DNA of 13,500 nucleotides from Glandiceps talaboti (GCF_964340395.1 NC_135553.1:11874001-11887500); one strand, 5' to 3'; positions 1 to 7,950 are shown, counted from the stretch's first letter. The notes: a model not told the origin generated them from the sequence alone. A program made the numbers and translations.

Positions 1-126
1 GTGGAGAGGTTTGTGAAATACAAGTGGTGGCTAGTAAATTCACAGGAATAGAGAGAAAAGAAATCGAAACCTGAACTGTTTCATAGAATTTCACTGCATT
101 CCTTTTGCACTTACACAAACATTGTA

Positions 127-202
127 CCCTATCCTTCCTCTCTTCCTTTCCATCCCCTTCTTTCTTCTCCACCTTGTCTATCTTTCCTTCTCTCTTTCCT
201 CC
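127..202 (+). repeat. Polypyrimidine (CT-rich) tract
   Basis: Of 76 bases only five are purines (131, 152, 171, 175, 180), leaving pure C/T runs of 18 to 22 bases. On the minus strand this is a purine tract. Such tracts can be low-complexity DNA, a polypyrimidine tract before a 3' splice site, or a triplex-forming sequence. It is far longer than a normal splice tract and I see no coding exon after it, so low-complexity repeat is the safest reading. Confidence 0.75.
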
Positions 203-406
203 ACAATAACATTACAAGCTGAGATCTTTGCATTTTATTTTATTAGTTAACTTCACTTCCCTGACATGGATAGAACTACAAGCAGGTTGTGACACTACAT
301 GTACGTCATTTGACTAATACCAACCCAAAAAGGTTTGCAAGACCTGAATCAGCTTACTACAAAATTAATTTGTATATAAATTTTAAAATTTTCCCATCTT
401 GTAAAC

Positions 407-484
407 AGCCAAGAGACTTGTCTTGATTTTATTACCGTCAGAGCTTCTTGAGATAGAAGATTCAAGAAGACAAGTCTCTGGGCT
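407..484. repeat. Imperfect inverted repeat, 18-position arms (strong hairpin)
   Basis: Positions 412-424 (AGAGACTTGTCTT) are perfectly complementary to 467-479 (AAGACAAGTCTCT). After one A/G mismatch (411 and 480) the pairing continues for four bases, AGCC 407-410 with GGCT 481-484. This gives 17 pairs in 18 positions around a 42-nt spacer. Inside it, CTTCTTGA 444-451 pairs with TCAAGAAG 462-469 (8 bp). That inner hairpin shares bases 467-469 with the outer stem, so the two folds compete; with 10 outer pairs (412-421 with 470-479) the inner stem can stack directly on the outer one, leaving a 22-nt bulge on the 5' side. The total size is like a small structured RNA or a palindromic mobile-element remnant. 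The longest open frame of the window (minus strand, 349-642, 97 codons) runs across it. Transcription is not shown. Confidence 0.7.
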
Positions 485-495
485 ATAAACAGCCC
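480..495. repeat. Short hairpin adjoining the 407-484 inverted repeat
   Basis: GGGCT 480-484 pairs with AGCCC 491-495 around the loop ATAAAC. Its 5' arm overlaps the base of the larger hairpin, so the two structures exclude each other. The 9-mer TAAACAGCC at 486-494 also occurs at 402-410 just before the big hairpin, so the hairpin is flanked by a 9-bp direct repeat, as a target-site duplication would be. Confidence 0.5.
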
Positions 496-1091
496 TGCAC
501 CCAGTATCAATAAGTGTAAGCAGATAAAATCTACCTGAGGTTTCCCTATTTCACTGGGGTTTCTAAACAAAAGTATTATACAGTGCACTATTAGCAATTC
601 CACCCTTTTTCTACCATGCTTCCCAATCTTCATACCTGACACGGAGCTTAATCATTAAGCACCCCCTCCCCCTCTTGTAAATACAGTAACCCACCTCACC
701 TCACCCCATCCCATCCCCACAACACTTGAAAATCCAGTAGAACATTACTATGACAAATCCACTGGAACATCAAATCAAACAAATTACGTAAGTAGAGAAT
801 TCCACAAAAGAGCCACAACCGCTTCTTTCATCAAATTATCTCTATACTGGTGACAAGTGTAACACTTTAACCTGTCACTACAGCTATTTAGAACTACTAA
901 ACTGTTGTAAGTTGATAACAAGTACTGATTAAGACATTGACCCTCAATCACCCTTGACATCACACAATGATTTATTTCTTACACATTAGATGCTAAATGT
1001 GACAAATTTGACTTGAAACCGTGAACAAGTATATATTTACAATTGCTGCTACAACAGCAAGTTTAGTACACTATATAACTGAAACTGATAT
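496..1091. other. Unassigned noncoding stretch
   Basis: No gene seen. Contents of note: a C-rich patch at 662-718 with runs of three to five C separated by A or T, and a 13-bp odd palindrome at 855-867 listed separately. The minus-strand open frame ending at 349 starts in here at 642, but it has no recognisable protein features beyond two hydrophobic stretches. Confidence 0.6.
855..867. promoter_or_regulatory. Palindrome AAGTGT-A-ACACTT, first copy
   Basis: Two inverted AAGTGT half sites around a single A. With the preceding C the 14-mer CAAGTGTAACACTT recurs exactly at 6422-6435. CAAGTG resembles the NK2-class homeodomain core. No bound factor is shown, so this is only a motif match. Confidence 0.3.
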
Positions 1092-1111
1092 GGGGGTGGG
1101 GGTGGGAGGGG
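1092..1111 (+). other. G-quadruplex motif, plus strand
   Basis: Four G-tracts of 5, 5, 3 and 4 bases are separated by single-base loops T, T and A. This satisfies the usual four-tract quadruplex rule with the shortest possible loops, which favours a stable parallel fold. It lies 30 bp before a minisatellite and has no visible promoter context. Confidence 0.7.
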
Positions 1112-1139
1112 TACAAACCCATTTCAAAAGGTATAATGT

Positions 1140-1352
1140 GAATCCATGCGAAATACAGGACATTTCATTTCCTATACTGTACAATAGGACAGTATGAAAT
1201 CCATGCTAACTACAGGTAACAGGACATTTCATTTCCTATATACATTAGAACATGACAGCCTGGAATCAGTTTTAGCTACAAGACATTTCAAGTCCTATAC
1301 ATTAGAACATGACAGCCTGGAATCAGTGTTACCTACAGGACATTTCATTCAC
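1140..1352. repeat. Degenerate minisatellite, unit about 57-64 bp
   Basis: The core GGACATTTCATTTCCTATA and near variants recur at about 1158, 1222, 1281 and 1338, giving periods near 64, 59 and 57 bp. The two middle units also share a long block, from ACATTAGAACATGACAG through CCTGGAATCAGT, at about 1241-1270 and 1300-1326. A second block, GAATCCATGC / GAAATCCATGC followed by an ACAGG, appears at 1140 and 1196. Copies differ by substitutions and small indels, so the array is old or diverging. The plus-strand frame 1194-1433 is only this repeat read through: it repeats YTLEHDSLESVL twice, and I do not call it a gene. Confidence 0.85.
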
Positions 1353-1770
1353 AACTGGCTCTACAAAAAGGCAGTGATTTCTTTAAATATCAAACATAGT
1401 TATGTAAAATTACACAACATTCAGTACATGTAACATGGCAGTATTTTCCTTCCTTTGATTACCTCCTAGTTCATAATCAGTACCAAACACTCACATTAAA
1501 AACTGGCATCGCTCCACCTCTTACAAGGTTTATTACAAGTTGGGGTTTTTGAAATTATTTTTTACAAAATTTACAATGTTTATGACTTGCAACAAGGAGC
1601 AACTCTTCAAAGTTAAAGAACCATAGCAAATACAATGTATGTTGAAAGGTCTCCATTTATAACATTATAGTAAAAGTTACGAATTTACCATGAAAATGGA
1701 AAATACAGGAAAGTGTAAAAGTGGCACATACTATCTTCTATTGCCTTGTAAGCTGGTACATTAGTCATAC
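1353..1770. other. Unassigned stretch between two minisatellites
   Basis: AT-rich sequence with no gene or repeat that I can support. It contains one TACATGTA palindrome at 1425-1432. Confidence 0.6.
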
Positions 1771-2075
1771 AATTCTTTGTTTCAAGTCAGGAGTTATTCA
1801 CTACTAACAAGGGCCATACCACATAAATTCTTTGTTTCCAGTGAGGAGTTAGTCACCACATAATATATAATTACCGACACTACCTTGGCCATACCATACA
1901 AATTCTTTGTATCAGTCAGGGGTTATTCACTACTGCCATGGCCATACCATATGAATTCACTGTATCCAGTGACTTTTCACCACATAATATGACCACCTGT
2001 ACTAAATTGGCCATACCATATCAATTCTTTGTTTCACAGTAATACTTATTACTAGTAATATATATGTGTTGTCGC
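1771..2075. repeat. Minisatellite with alternating short and long units
   Basis: The block AATTCTTTGT begins at 1771, 1826, 1901, 1954 (as AATTCACTGT) and 2023, so the spacings are 55, 75, 53 and 69 bp. Four of the five are preceded by GGCCATACC (1812, 1887, 1940, 2009). Units 1 and 3 are short and share GTTATTCACTACT. Units 2 and 4 are long and share CACCACATAATAT plus an extra ~18-bp AT-rich insert before the next GGCCATACC. The pattern is therefore short-long-short-long-partial, a dimeric higher-order repeat of about 122-130 bp. The last copy degenerates after about 2046. No coding function is suggested. Confidence 0.85.
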
Positions 2076-2388
2076 CTGGAAGGGATTCCTCTGGAGGTAT
2101 AACAACCAGGAGTGGTGTCCATTTCAAGATATTTCTAGTTACAGAAGAACGCGAATAATATGCTACTAGAAGCAGTTCCAGTTTGATGCCAATATATGTG
2201 ACAGCTGCCAGGGAATGGATCAGACGATTCGCTATGATCACGATGATGCATTATTTGCCAACATCAATATACACAGACTACATGTGTTGAAGACAGACTG
2301 CACGCTTGTAGAAAATAATACCAACATACTACATGCATTATGTTGCTCTCTGTCAACCTTCCACAACATGCGCCTGTCATCAATCTGA
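2057..2388 (+). pseudogene. Possible decayed coding fragment, unrecognised
   Basis: The frame beginning at 2059 and ending at a TGA at 2386 has 109 codons with one internal stop, TAG at 2167. The second part, 72 codons without a stop, lacks an early ATG. A different plus frame here (2057-2158) also reads in a protein-like way for 33 codons, and the minus strand has an open frame of 79 codons at 2002-2241. The patch has fewer stops and more G+C than its surroundings. I do not recognise any domain. It could be the relic of a mobile-element gene, or simply a GC-richer patch in which stops are rarer. Confidence 0.15.
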
Positions 2389-2488
2389 CCTTTGACCTAT
2401 GAGACTTTGTATCTGATTTTTGACCTTTCATGACAGACGGTGTCATCCACCTGACCTTTGACAATATTCTTAATCTGACCTATGACAC
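2386..2488 (-). promoter_or_regulatory. Cluster of four DR1-type nuclear receptor motifs
   Basis: At 2386-2398 the plus strand reads TGACCT-T-TGACCT, on the minus strand AGGTCA-A-AGGTCA. This is a perfect direct repeat with 1-bp spacing (DR1), the consensus bound by RXR, HNF4 and COUP-TF family receptors. Weaker versions in the same orientation follow at 2414-2426 (TGATTT-T-TGACCT), 2452-2464 (TGACCT-T-TGACAA) and 2476-2488 (TGACCT-A-TGACAC). All four have exactly 1-bp spacing, and their starts lie 28, 38 and 24 bp apart. The cluster may be a receptor-responsive element, or an irregular tandem repeat of a TCTGACCTTTGAC-like unit that happens to match. The minus-strand frame 2264-2464 is a read-through of it (repeated SKVR-MT). 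Confidence 0.5.
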
Positions 2489-2558
2489 ATAGCTGGGTTT
2501 GTTTTAAGCTTAGTAGGCCAATGGTTACATTTATAATATCTACATAAGAAAATACAAT

Positions 2559-2578
2559 GGGGGGGGGGGGGGGGGGGG
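2559..2578 (+). repeat. Mononucleotide run G20
   Basis: Twenty consecutive G. It can form a quadruplex and is likely to vary in length; the exact count may also be a sequencing artefact. Confidence 0.9.
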
Positions 2579-2743
2579 TATGTTGATTAATTGTTTCATT
2601 CCTCTTGTAATGTAACTATATTTATATGTCAAGAAACGACGGACGACATCAAAATTATCAGCAAATGAATACAAATCAATTTGAATCTTTGACTAGTTCT
2701 ACACATCAGATGGGTTTTTAGGATGGTATTCGTTTTTACTTTA

Positions 2744-2761
2744 GTGACTCTTGGAAGTCAC
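2744..2761. repeat. Small hairpin with GTGACT/AGTCAC stem
   Basis: GTGACT 2744-2749 pairs with AGTCAC 2756-2761 around the loop CTTGGA. The stem is only 6 bp, which alone is expected by chance. It is listed because the same stem core recurs at 4045-4065 and 6677-6702. Confidence 0.4.
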
Positions 2762-2829
2762 AACATTTCATTTCCAATTTGAATTTTTTAATTTCATCAA
2801 TGATTTATTATCCTATTGAAAGGTTTGAG

Positions 2830-2889
2830 TCATACTAAATCTTGTGTTCTCACTCTGAATCATATCAAATCTTGCGATCTTACTCTGCC
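2830..2889. repeat. Two-copy tandem duplication, period 30 bp
   Basis: Bases 2830-2859 and 2860-2889 align without gaps and match at 23 of 30 positions, sharing TCATA, AAATCTTG and ACTCTG. This is a local tandem duplication that has since diverged. Confidence 0.7.
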
Positions 2890-3295
2890 AAAACTAGACT
2901 GCAGTGTTATACACTTGTGGAAATCACAGACATCCCCAAAGATTAGTCAGTGAGTCACCATGTCAGTTTCATATTCCATATAAGGGTAGGAAATTCTCAT
3001 GATATACTAAAAAAATCTGTCCCACCGGAAGACAAACTACAAATGTAGCAAAATATTTTGCAAAAGATGCTATCACATTGACTACCAATATGAGACTTGG
3101 CTCCTAGCTTTCTTTGTATACATTCGTATCCCTCAATATCTCCCTCTTGTGTACAGCAACTCTCTCCTTAGCTATATGTATGTTCCAAGTTGCGCTGTGC
3201 AGAATTGGTGAAAGTGAATTTTCTGGGTGCCTACACATAATTAAATGCAGCTAGGATATAGGATACAATCAGCCTTGCCTTTCCTTGTCTTTATA
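2890..3295. other. Unassigned noncoding stretch
   Basis: No gene, RNA or repeat that I can support; AT-rich with frequent stops in all frames. Confidence 0.6.
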
Positions 3296-3330
3296 CCCCC
3301 CCCCCCACCCCCCACCCCCCTCCCCCCCGG
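3296..3330 (-). other. C-rich tract; G-quadruplex motif on minus strand
   Basis: On the plus strand C-runs of 11, 6, 6 and 7 bases are separated by single A, A and T, followed by GG. Read on the minus strand this is G7-A-G6-T-G6-T-G11, four long G-tracts with 1-nt loops, among the strongest possible quadruplex motifs; the plus strand can form the matching i-motif. Tract lengths are likely to be polymorphic. Confidence 0.8.
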
Positions 3331-3829
3331 TATTAAAACATAAAGTCATAAAGTCATAACGTTAACACATGCTACAATGACATTCTGAAATTACAAAACA
3401 TCCAACCAGAGTTTGGATGCTTTTTTAGAATTAGTCAGCACTTTGGAGTCCTTCACATTGAGGTCCTTGACAACAGTAACCATAAACCAGCTAAGGTGAT
3501 TATCACAGACAGACAGACAGTTAGTCACTGCTACCCATAGCAATGCCTCTACATAGTTCTTAACAAAACCAACATGGACAGAGAGAATCTAAAAATAATT
3601 TAGATTGATTCTATTTCTGAACAGAATATATAACGACCCCTAACTCAAAACAAGTCAATCAAAATGTTAAATTAGTCTTTAACATCTCAGTGTCTGCCAT
3701 AATTGTTTCTGAAATAACCAATCTCTACGGACTATTGCAATTCAATTAAATCAGTAATGGAAAATAACACGGATATATGTCTTCATATGCCATACAACAC
3801 TCTGGGGGTCGGTCTGATGATAAAAATGT
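3331..3829. other. Unassigned stretch with a short CAGA microsatellite
   Basis: Bases 3506-3520 are (CAGA) repeated 3.75 times, and AAAGTCATA is doubled near 3340-3358. Otherwise there is no gene or element that I can support. Confidence 0.55.
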
Positions 3830-3912
3830 AATAAATATATTTTGTATCTTAGTAGTTACTTGGACTGGTCACCAATAAAGTCACAAATCTTTCTGTTTGC
3901 CGTCTCTGTTGG
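3830..3912 (+). terminator. Candidate polyadenylation site, AATAAA at 3830 and 3874
   Basis: AATAAA occurs at 3830-3835 and 3874-3879. The second is followed after about 11-33 bases by T/G-rich sequence (TTTCTGTTTG at 3890-3899, then CTCTGTTGG), the usual arrangement of a downstream element. A third AATAAA follows at 3946-3951. AATAAA is common by chance in AT-rich DNA, and no plus-strand gene is visible upstream, so this is weak. Confidence 0.25.
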
Positions 3913-3992
3913 CGCAGACAACGCAACTATGCAGCTGTTGGTTGTAATAAAGAGGACAGCCACGACCATTCATTCTCATCTATGGCGTTTAT

Positions 3993-4024
3993 GATATTGT
4001 ATGTGTGTGTCATGCTACGATATC
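3993..4024. repeat. Hairpin, 9-bp stem GATATTGTA/TACGATATC
   Basis: GATATTGTA 3993-4001 pairs with TACGATATC 4016-4024, with one G-T wobble, around a 14-nt GT-rich loop. The 8-base arms recur in swapped order at 10881-10899. Confidence 0.5.
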
Positions 4025-4044
4025 AATTTCCAGGCATTTAGTTT

Positions 4045-4065
4045 AGTCACTCTTACAGAGTGACT
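4045..4065 (+). repeat. Perfect 8-bp hairpin followed by T-run
   Basis: AGTCACTC 4045-4052 pairs perfectly with GAGTGACT 4058-4065 around the loop TTACA, and a run of six T occupies 4065-4070. The form recalls an intrinsic or Pol III terminator, but there is no transcription unit to end and the host looks eukaryotic. It does not fit the histone mRNA stem-loop, which needs a 6-bp stem and 4-nt loop. The same arms in swapped order are at 6677-6702. Confidence 0.55.
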
Positions 4066-4142
4066 TTTTTACAAAAAATGTCACTTCAGATGTTATTATT
4101 CAAAAGTGCTTGTCATAGCTGAACAGATGTTTGCTTGGCACA

Positions 4143-4190
4143 AATAAAAAAGTGTAGTTGGGAAGAAGAAACGTTTATTGTCTGTATGTG
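4143..4190 (+). terminator. Candidate polyadenylation site, AATAAA plus GT-rich element
   Basis: AATAAA at 4143-4148 is followed about 25-40 bases later by TTATTGTCTGTATGTGG (4173-4189), a good downstream-element composition. This is the best-formed of the AATAAA sites in the window. No gene is recognised before it, so it may be chance. Confidence 0.25.
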
Positions 4191-4209
4191 GGGAACAAAC
4201 AAGGCACGG

Positions 4210-5888
4210 TCACACTGTTTTCAAACATCACCCGCTTATATTTATCCTTTAACTGTTTGAGACAAACACACGACAGAAACCAACCTGATGGTTAATTCTT
4301 TAGGACTGAAATAGCAGCATATGTCATTAACCCCGACAAGCAGTCTCTTGCAACCGGAATGAAATATTACACAGGACTGCAAATACACGTAGTTGAGGTT
4401 CAGTAAACACAGACAGGCCGGCAACACCTGGACTATATCGACAGGTGAATACTATGACAGAGTTAGACTTTGTACCTTCACATTTCATATTCATGTAGAT
4501 ATACATGAGATGTCAACATCCAAATGGCGATTGGAAACACTTGTATAGACTACATCACAGACTTATTACAGCTGGGAACAGAATAGAGTAATAGTAACAC
4601 ATTGTTATCACTAAAGTCTGGTATACATATGTGGATAAAAGTTTCAATTTTTTTCCAGACTTCCAGACTTCAGTGGTAACAATGTGGTATAATTATTGAC
4701 ATTCTATTTCCATTTGTCATGAGTCGGTATGTCTGAAGATTCCTCCTTATCTCCCAATAATGTAGAATCAAAAGATTAAAATACATGCATGACTGCGGTT
4801 TCGGCAACATCTGATGAAAATGACAAAGTTGAAATCACGGGATTGTATACCTGTATTTCACAGGTAGTAGCACTTCAAGCTGTATTGTAATGTATACTAG
4901 ATGTACACAAATATTATACTTTATGGCACTTAGTTTACACTACCAATGATTGGTACATTGTAACTTGGATTTCAATATCAGAATCACTATGGTGCCACTT
5001 GCTACAACAATGGCATCCACTTGGAAACTGAACTGTTGTACATGTGGTCACTTGATGTATAGTATAGTCTTCTATTCCTTACGCCACACTTGGTATCTGT
5101 GTATCTGTCTAGCATTCTATCAAAAACACTCAAAAGGTTACTTGCATCTCAAAACAAAAATAATTTACATGAGAATTCGGTTGCATGGTTTTTTTTTACC
5201 CTAGGTATTTCTTTGTGCAGAGTCCAGTAACGAGTTTCTAGGCATTACAATACATGCTATTGTTGATGAAGTAGGGCTTCTTAAAATTTATAGGGTGGAA
5301 CCCACTGTCATGCAATACTGGGAGAGAATACAGGAAATCACCTACCCAGTCAATGAAAGAGCAGTCTTGGGACTACATTTAAAATGAGTGACCTAATACA
5401 TTCTTGTGCATAATGTGAAGTCCCAATTCTAGTCTGTGTCAGATTATCTACTTTGTATGTCCACCTTGTAGGGTACTGCATCAACAAGCTTATCTCAGAC
5501 TTCAGTCCACAATGGGACAAGTTTCTTAGGACACGCCTAAGTGACAGCAAACAATCTCTTGCGCAAAATCATTGAAAATCTGCATCATTATGTTTGGTAT
5601 ACAATGCAAATCCAACTGGTAACAGCTACACTACAGTTGACAGATTGTTCTCATGAGTAAATGAATTGGGAAGAGGGTAAAGATGGCCAACACCTCAGAG
5701 AGTTCACTCAAGAACATACAACTCCATGACCCGAGTTATACAGTACTACCTCCACTCTCTGCAAAAATTGTGACTTATGCATAAAACATGCATGTATCTC
5801 ATAAATTATCATGTCTGTATTGACAATACAATATATTTGAATGCCTATTACTGTTCTGCTATCATGGCATCCACTCATTCTGTATTCT
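4210..5888. other. Unassigned noncoding stretch
   Basis: Several short frames exist (minus 4242-4427, plus 4950-5204, minus 5350-5550, minus 5708-5938), none over 84 codons, none with a domain I recognise, and all consistent with chance in DNA of this composition. No repeat or RNA gene seen. Confidence 0.6.
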
Positions 5889-5908
5889 CTGTCTGTCTGT
5901 CTGTCTGT
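5889..5908 (+). repeat. Microsatellite (CTGT)5
   Basis: Five perfect CTGT units, extended by imperfect GTGTC. The overlapping plus and minus short frames are artefacts of the repeat (CLSVCLSVC and TDRQTDR). Confidence 0.9.
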
Positions 5909-6422
5909 GTGTCGTGGACTATGACATCCTGGCATCATTGCACAGACGACTGTGACCCCTGCATATGGGATAATGACCTTTCACTACGCAACCAATAAGA
6001 TGCATGATTAAACACTGCTCCCATTACCCTGGTATGTGTCTGCTTTGATAAAAAACAGCGTACCATCTCGATGACAGTCCAATCTCTCACATTAGTATCT
6101 GTCCCAAAATCTAAATATGATGCTATCTTTGTACCTGGTCAATCATATCAAAAAAATTTTAATCGGTTGTTGGGGAATTTGACACAAAAGGTTCTGCTTG
6201 ATGCTTTATAGTTAACTTATACTACAAAACAAGTCTGGTGCGTGCCTACTAGAACTGGACAACTGAAAATAACAGCTTCTAATTCTTATCTCACCCTTAG
6301 CATTCTCTTTTTCATTCTAAGATGAGGTTGACTAAAATCTGAAGAATTAGCATTGCATGCATATTCTTCAATGGAATTCACTGGCACTATCACTGCTTTT
6401 TTTTTTAACTTGGACTTTTTCC

Positions 6423-6435
6423 AAGTGTAACACTT
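6423..6435. promoter_or_regulatory. Palindrome AAGTGT-A-ACACTT, second copy
   Basis: This is identical to 855-867, including the preceding C. An octamer site starts 2 bp downstream, which makes this short segment a little more interesting as a candidate binding region. Confidence 0.3.
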
Positions 6436-6436
6436 C

Positions 6437-6444
6437 ATTTGCAT
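6437..6444 (-). promoter_or_regulatory. Octamer site ATTTGCAT
   Basis: This is the exact reverse complement of ATGCAAAT, the POU/Oct factor octamer. Three exact octamers occur in the window (also 7455 and 13189), where about 0.5 would be expected. Binding is not shown. Confidence 0.3.
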
Positions 6445-6676
6445 ACAAAGCAGGATGTCTGTGATGGGATTCATTCTGCCTAGGAAGTATAAAAACACCA
6501 CATTAGGAATGTAAAACAGTGGATCGACAGAACTAAAGATACAAATTTGTAACCATGCTAGGGAGTTACACTAAGGTTAGAATCCTTAACATAGCACTAA
6601 TCCGTAGAGTTGACCTTGAATACCCACTGTTCTACACCATTCCTGTAACTTCTAGGAGATCACACAAATCTGTAGG

Positions 6677-6702
6677 GAGTGACTAGTGACAAGAAGTCAC
6701 TC
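6677..6702. repeat. Perfect 8-bp hairpin, arms swapped relative to 4045-4065
   Basis: GAGTGACT 6677-6684 pairs with AGTCACTC 6695-6702 around a 10-nt loop that itself contains AGTGAC. The arms are the same two 8-mers as at 4045-4065, in the opposite order. Confidence 0.5.
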
Positions 6703-7599
6703 ACAACCAACACAGGCTGGGATGGGCTCTTGTTGAAGCTATCAATATCACCAGTAATTATCAGCTAATTAGCTAGGCATGGCAAATATCTCTGCTGCAA
6801 ACAGGTCTGCATTAATTAGGAAAATATGTTATTGCAGGGAGAAAACTTCAAAATATACAATCTCACGCTGTGTGTATGTGATTTACAGTCTCCGAGTGGA
6901 TCAAATATTATCATCATGTGCAAATACTGTGCGTTTACAGGAACAGGAACAGTGACAACTAAAACACCATATCAAAATGTTACCAAATTTAGAAATACGG
7001 AAACGAAACATGTATAATTTATGACATAAATGGATCAATTTATTCCAATTATTTTTTAATTATATCTGCCACATTTTTCTGCATTTTAAAAGTCTGATAA
7101 ATGTGTAAAATATCCCCCGCAATTTGAGGGGAATTGCAACTATACAGGCCTCTAATCTCACACAAGTACGACTCATATTTCATGGTAAAATGTATATTTA
7201 CTTAACTCGATTGTACCCCTGTACTACATCATAACACGATGTATTTCATTTTAATATATAGTCACACGTAAGATTTACGATAATTACCAAAACTATCTGA
7301 AGATTTATTCTTACATTCATTGCAGTTATTGTGAAAATATAAATCACACTGCCTGAGGCCTGTCTCACTTCTCAAAATGACTTTTTTTTCCTTCTCGTCT
7401 CATCTGGTCTCCTCTATGCTCGATTTTGGACAATTGTCTCTTTCTTTTTAATTCATTTGCATTCGTAGGAAACCTGATAGCGCATTAGTAATTGAACCAC
7501 TGAAGCATTTCTCTCGTAAAGTGACACTACACTATTCTCAGATACAGGATGTACGCCATGCTGACAATATCTGAAATTTCTTCACACTGTTTCTCTACA
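6703..7599. other. Unassigned AT-rich stretch
   Basis: The short frame at plus 6826-7017 has no recognisable feature. Around 7119-7137 CCCCGCAATT and GAGGGGAATTGC can form small competing hairpins. An exact octamer ATTTGCAT is at 7455-7462. A pyrimidine-rich patch spans about 7381-7447. No gene is supported. Confidence 0.55.
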
Positions 7600-7940
7600 T
7601 TAAAAGGGACACAGACCAGTTTTGAAGGATTTCTCTGTGATATTTTTTGTTTCATGTGAAGTACCACAAAAGTTATTCTACTTACTCAAGTGTGTTTAAT
7701 CATCACTAATAAATGAGATCTATGGCATAGCAGTTACATGTAATAATCTTGATGATGTAATTTTTGGGTGTACCTAAAAATTATAGTTTACATCAAAAGT
7801 GAACATTTTCATAGAGAACCTGTACATACCTCTCCATGAAGATTCTGTACTCTAATAGTACAAATCAATACATATATATAATATTAGACAAGCTTTATGC
7901 AAGTATGCATCTACTCTGAAGTTTGCTCATATCCCTTTAA
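7600..7940. mobile_element. Candidate non-autonomous DNA transposon (MITE-like)
   Basis: The left end reads TTAAAAGGGACACAGACCAG at 7600-7619. The right end, reverse complemented from 7940, reads TTAAAGGGATATGAGCAAAC. The outer 9-10 bases match with a single indel, and the next ~14 agree partly, mostly differing by transitions. Both ends sit in TTAA, the target preferred by piggyBac-type elements, although those normally begin with CCC. The ~341-bp body has no open frame and does not fold back on itself beyond the ends. An additional 6-bp inverted repeat, ATCCCT 7931-7936 with AGGGAT 7945-7950, straddles the right boundary, so the true end could differ by a few bases. Size and ends suit a MITE, but no second copy lies in the window. 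Confidence 0.4.
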
Positions 7941-7950
7941 GTTTAGGGAT

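Larger units (their letters stand above)
5909..6676. other. Unassigned stretch with two short motifs
   Basis: No gene seen. The two motifs it holds, the second AAGTGT palindrome and an octamer, are listed separately. A T10 run lies near 6397-6406. Confidence 0.55.

Noticed and set aside
349-642. Minus-strand open frame of 97 codons, the longest in the window, with two hydrophobic stretches
   Set aside because: No recognised domain, it runs over the 407-484 hairpin, and one frame of this length is expected by chance. A micro-membrane-protein cannot be excluded without transcript or conservation data.
1194-1433. Plus-strand frame with the repeated peptide YTLEHDSLESVL
   Set aside because: It is a read-through of the minisatellite; the unit length is not consistently a multiple of three.
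1771-2075. CRISPR array
   Set aside because: Units are diverged and contiguous, with no unique spacers between identical repeats, and no cas genes are present.
4045-4070. Hairpin plus T-run as a bacterial intrinsic terminator, or a histone stem-loop
   Set aside because: The host context is eukaryotic, no gene precedes it, and stem and loop sizes do not match the histone element.
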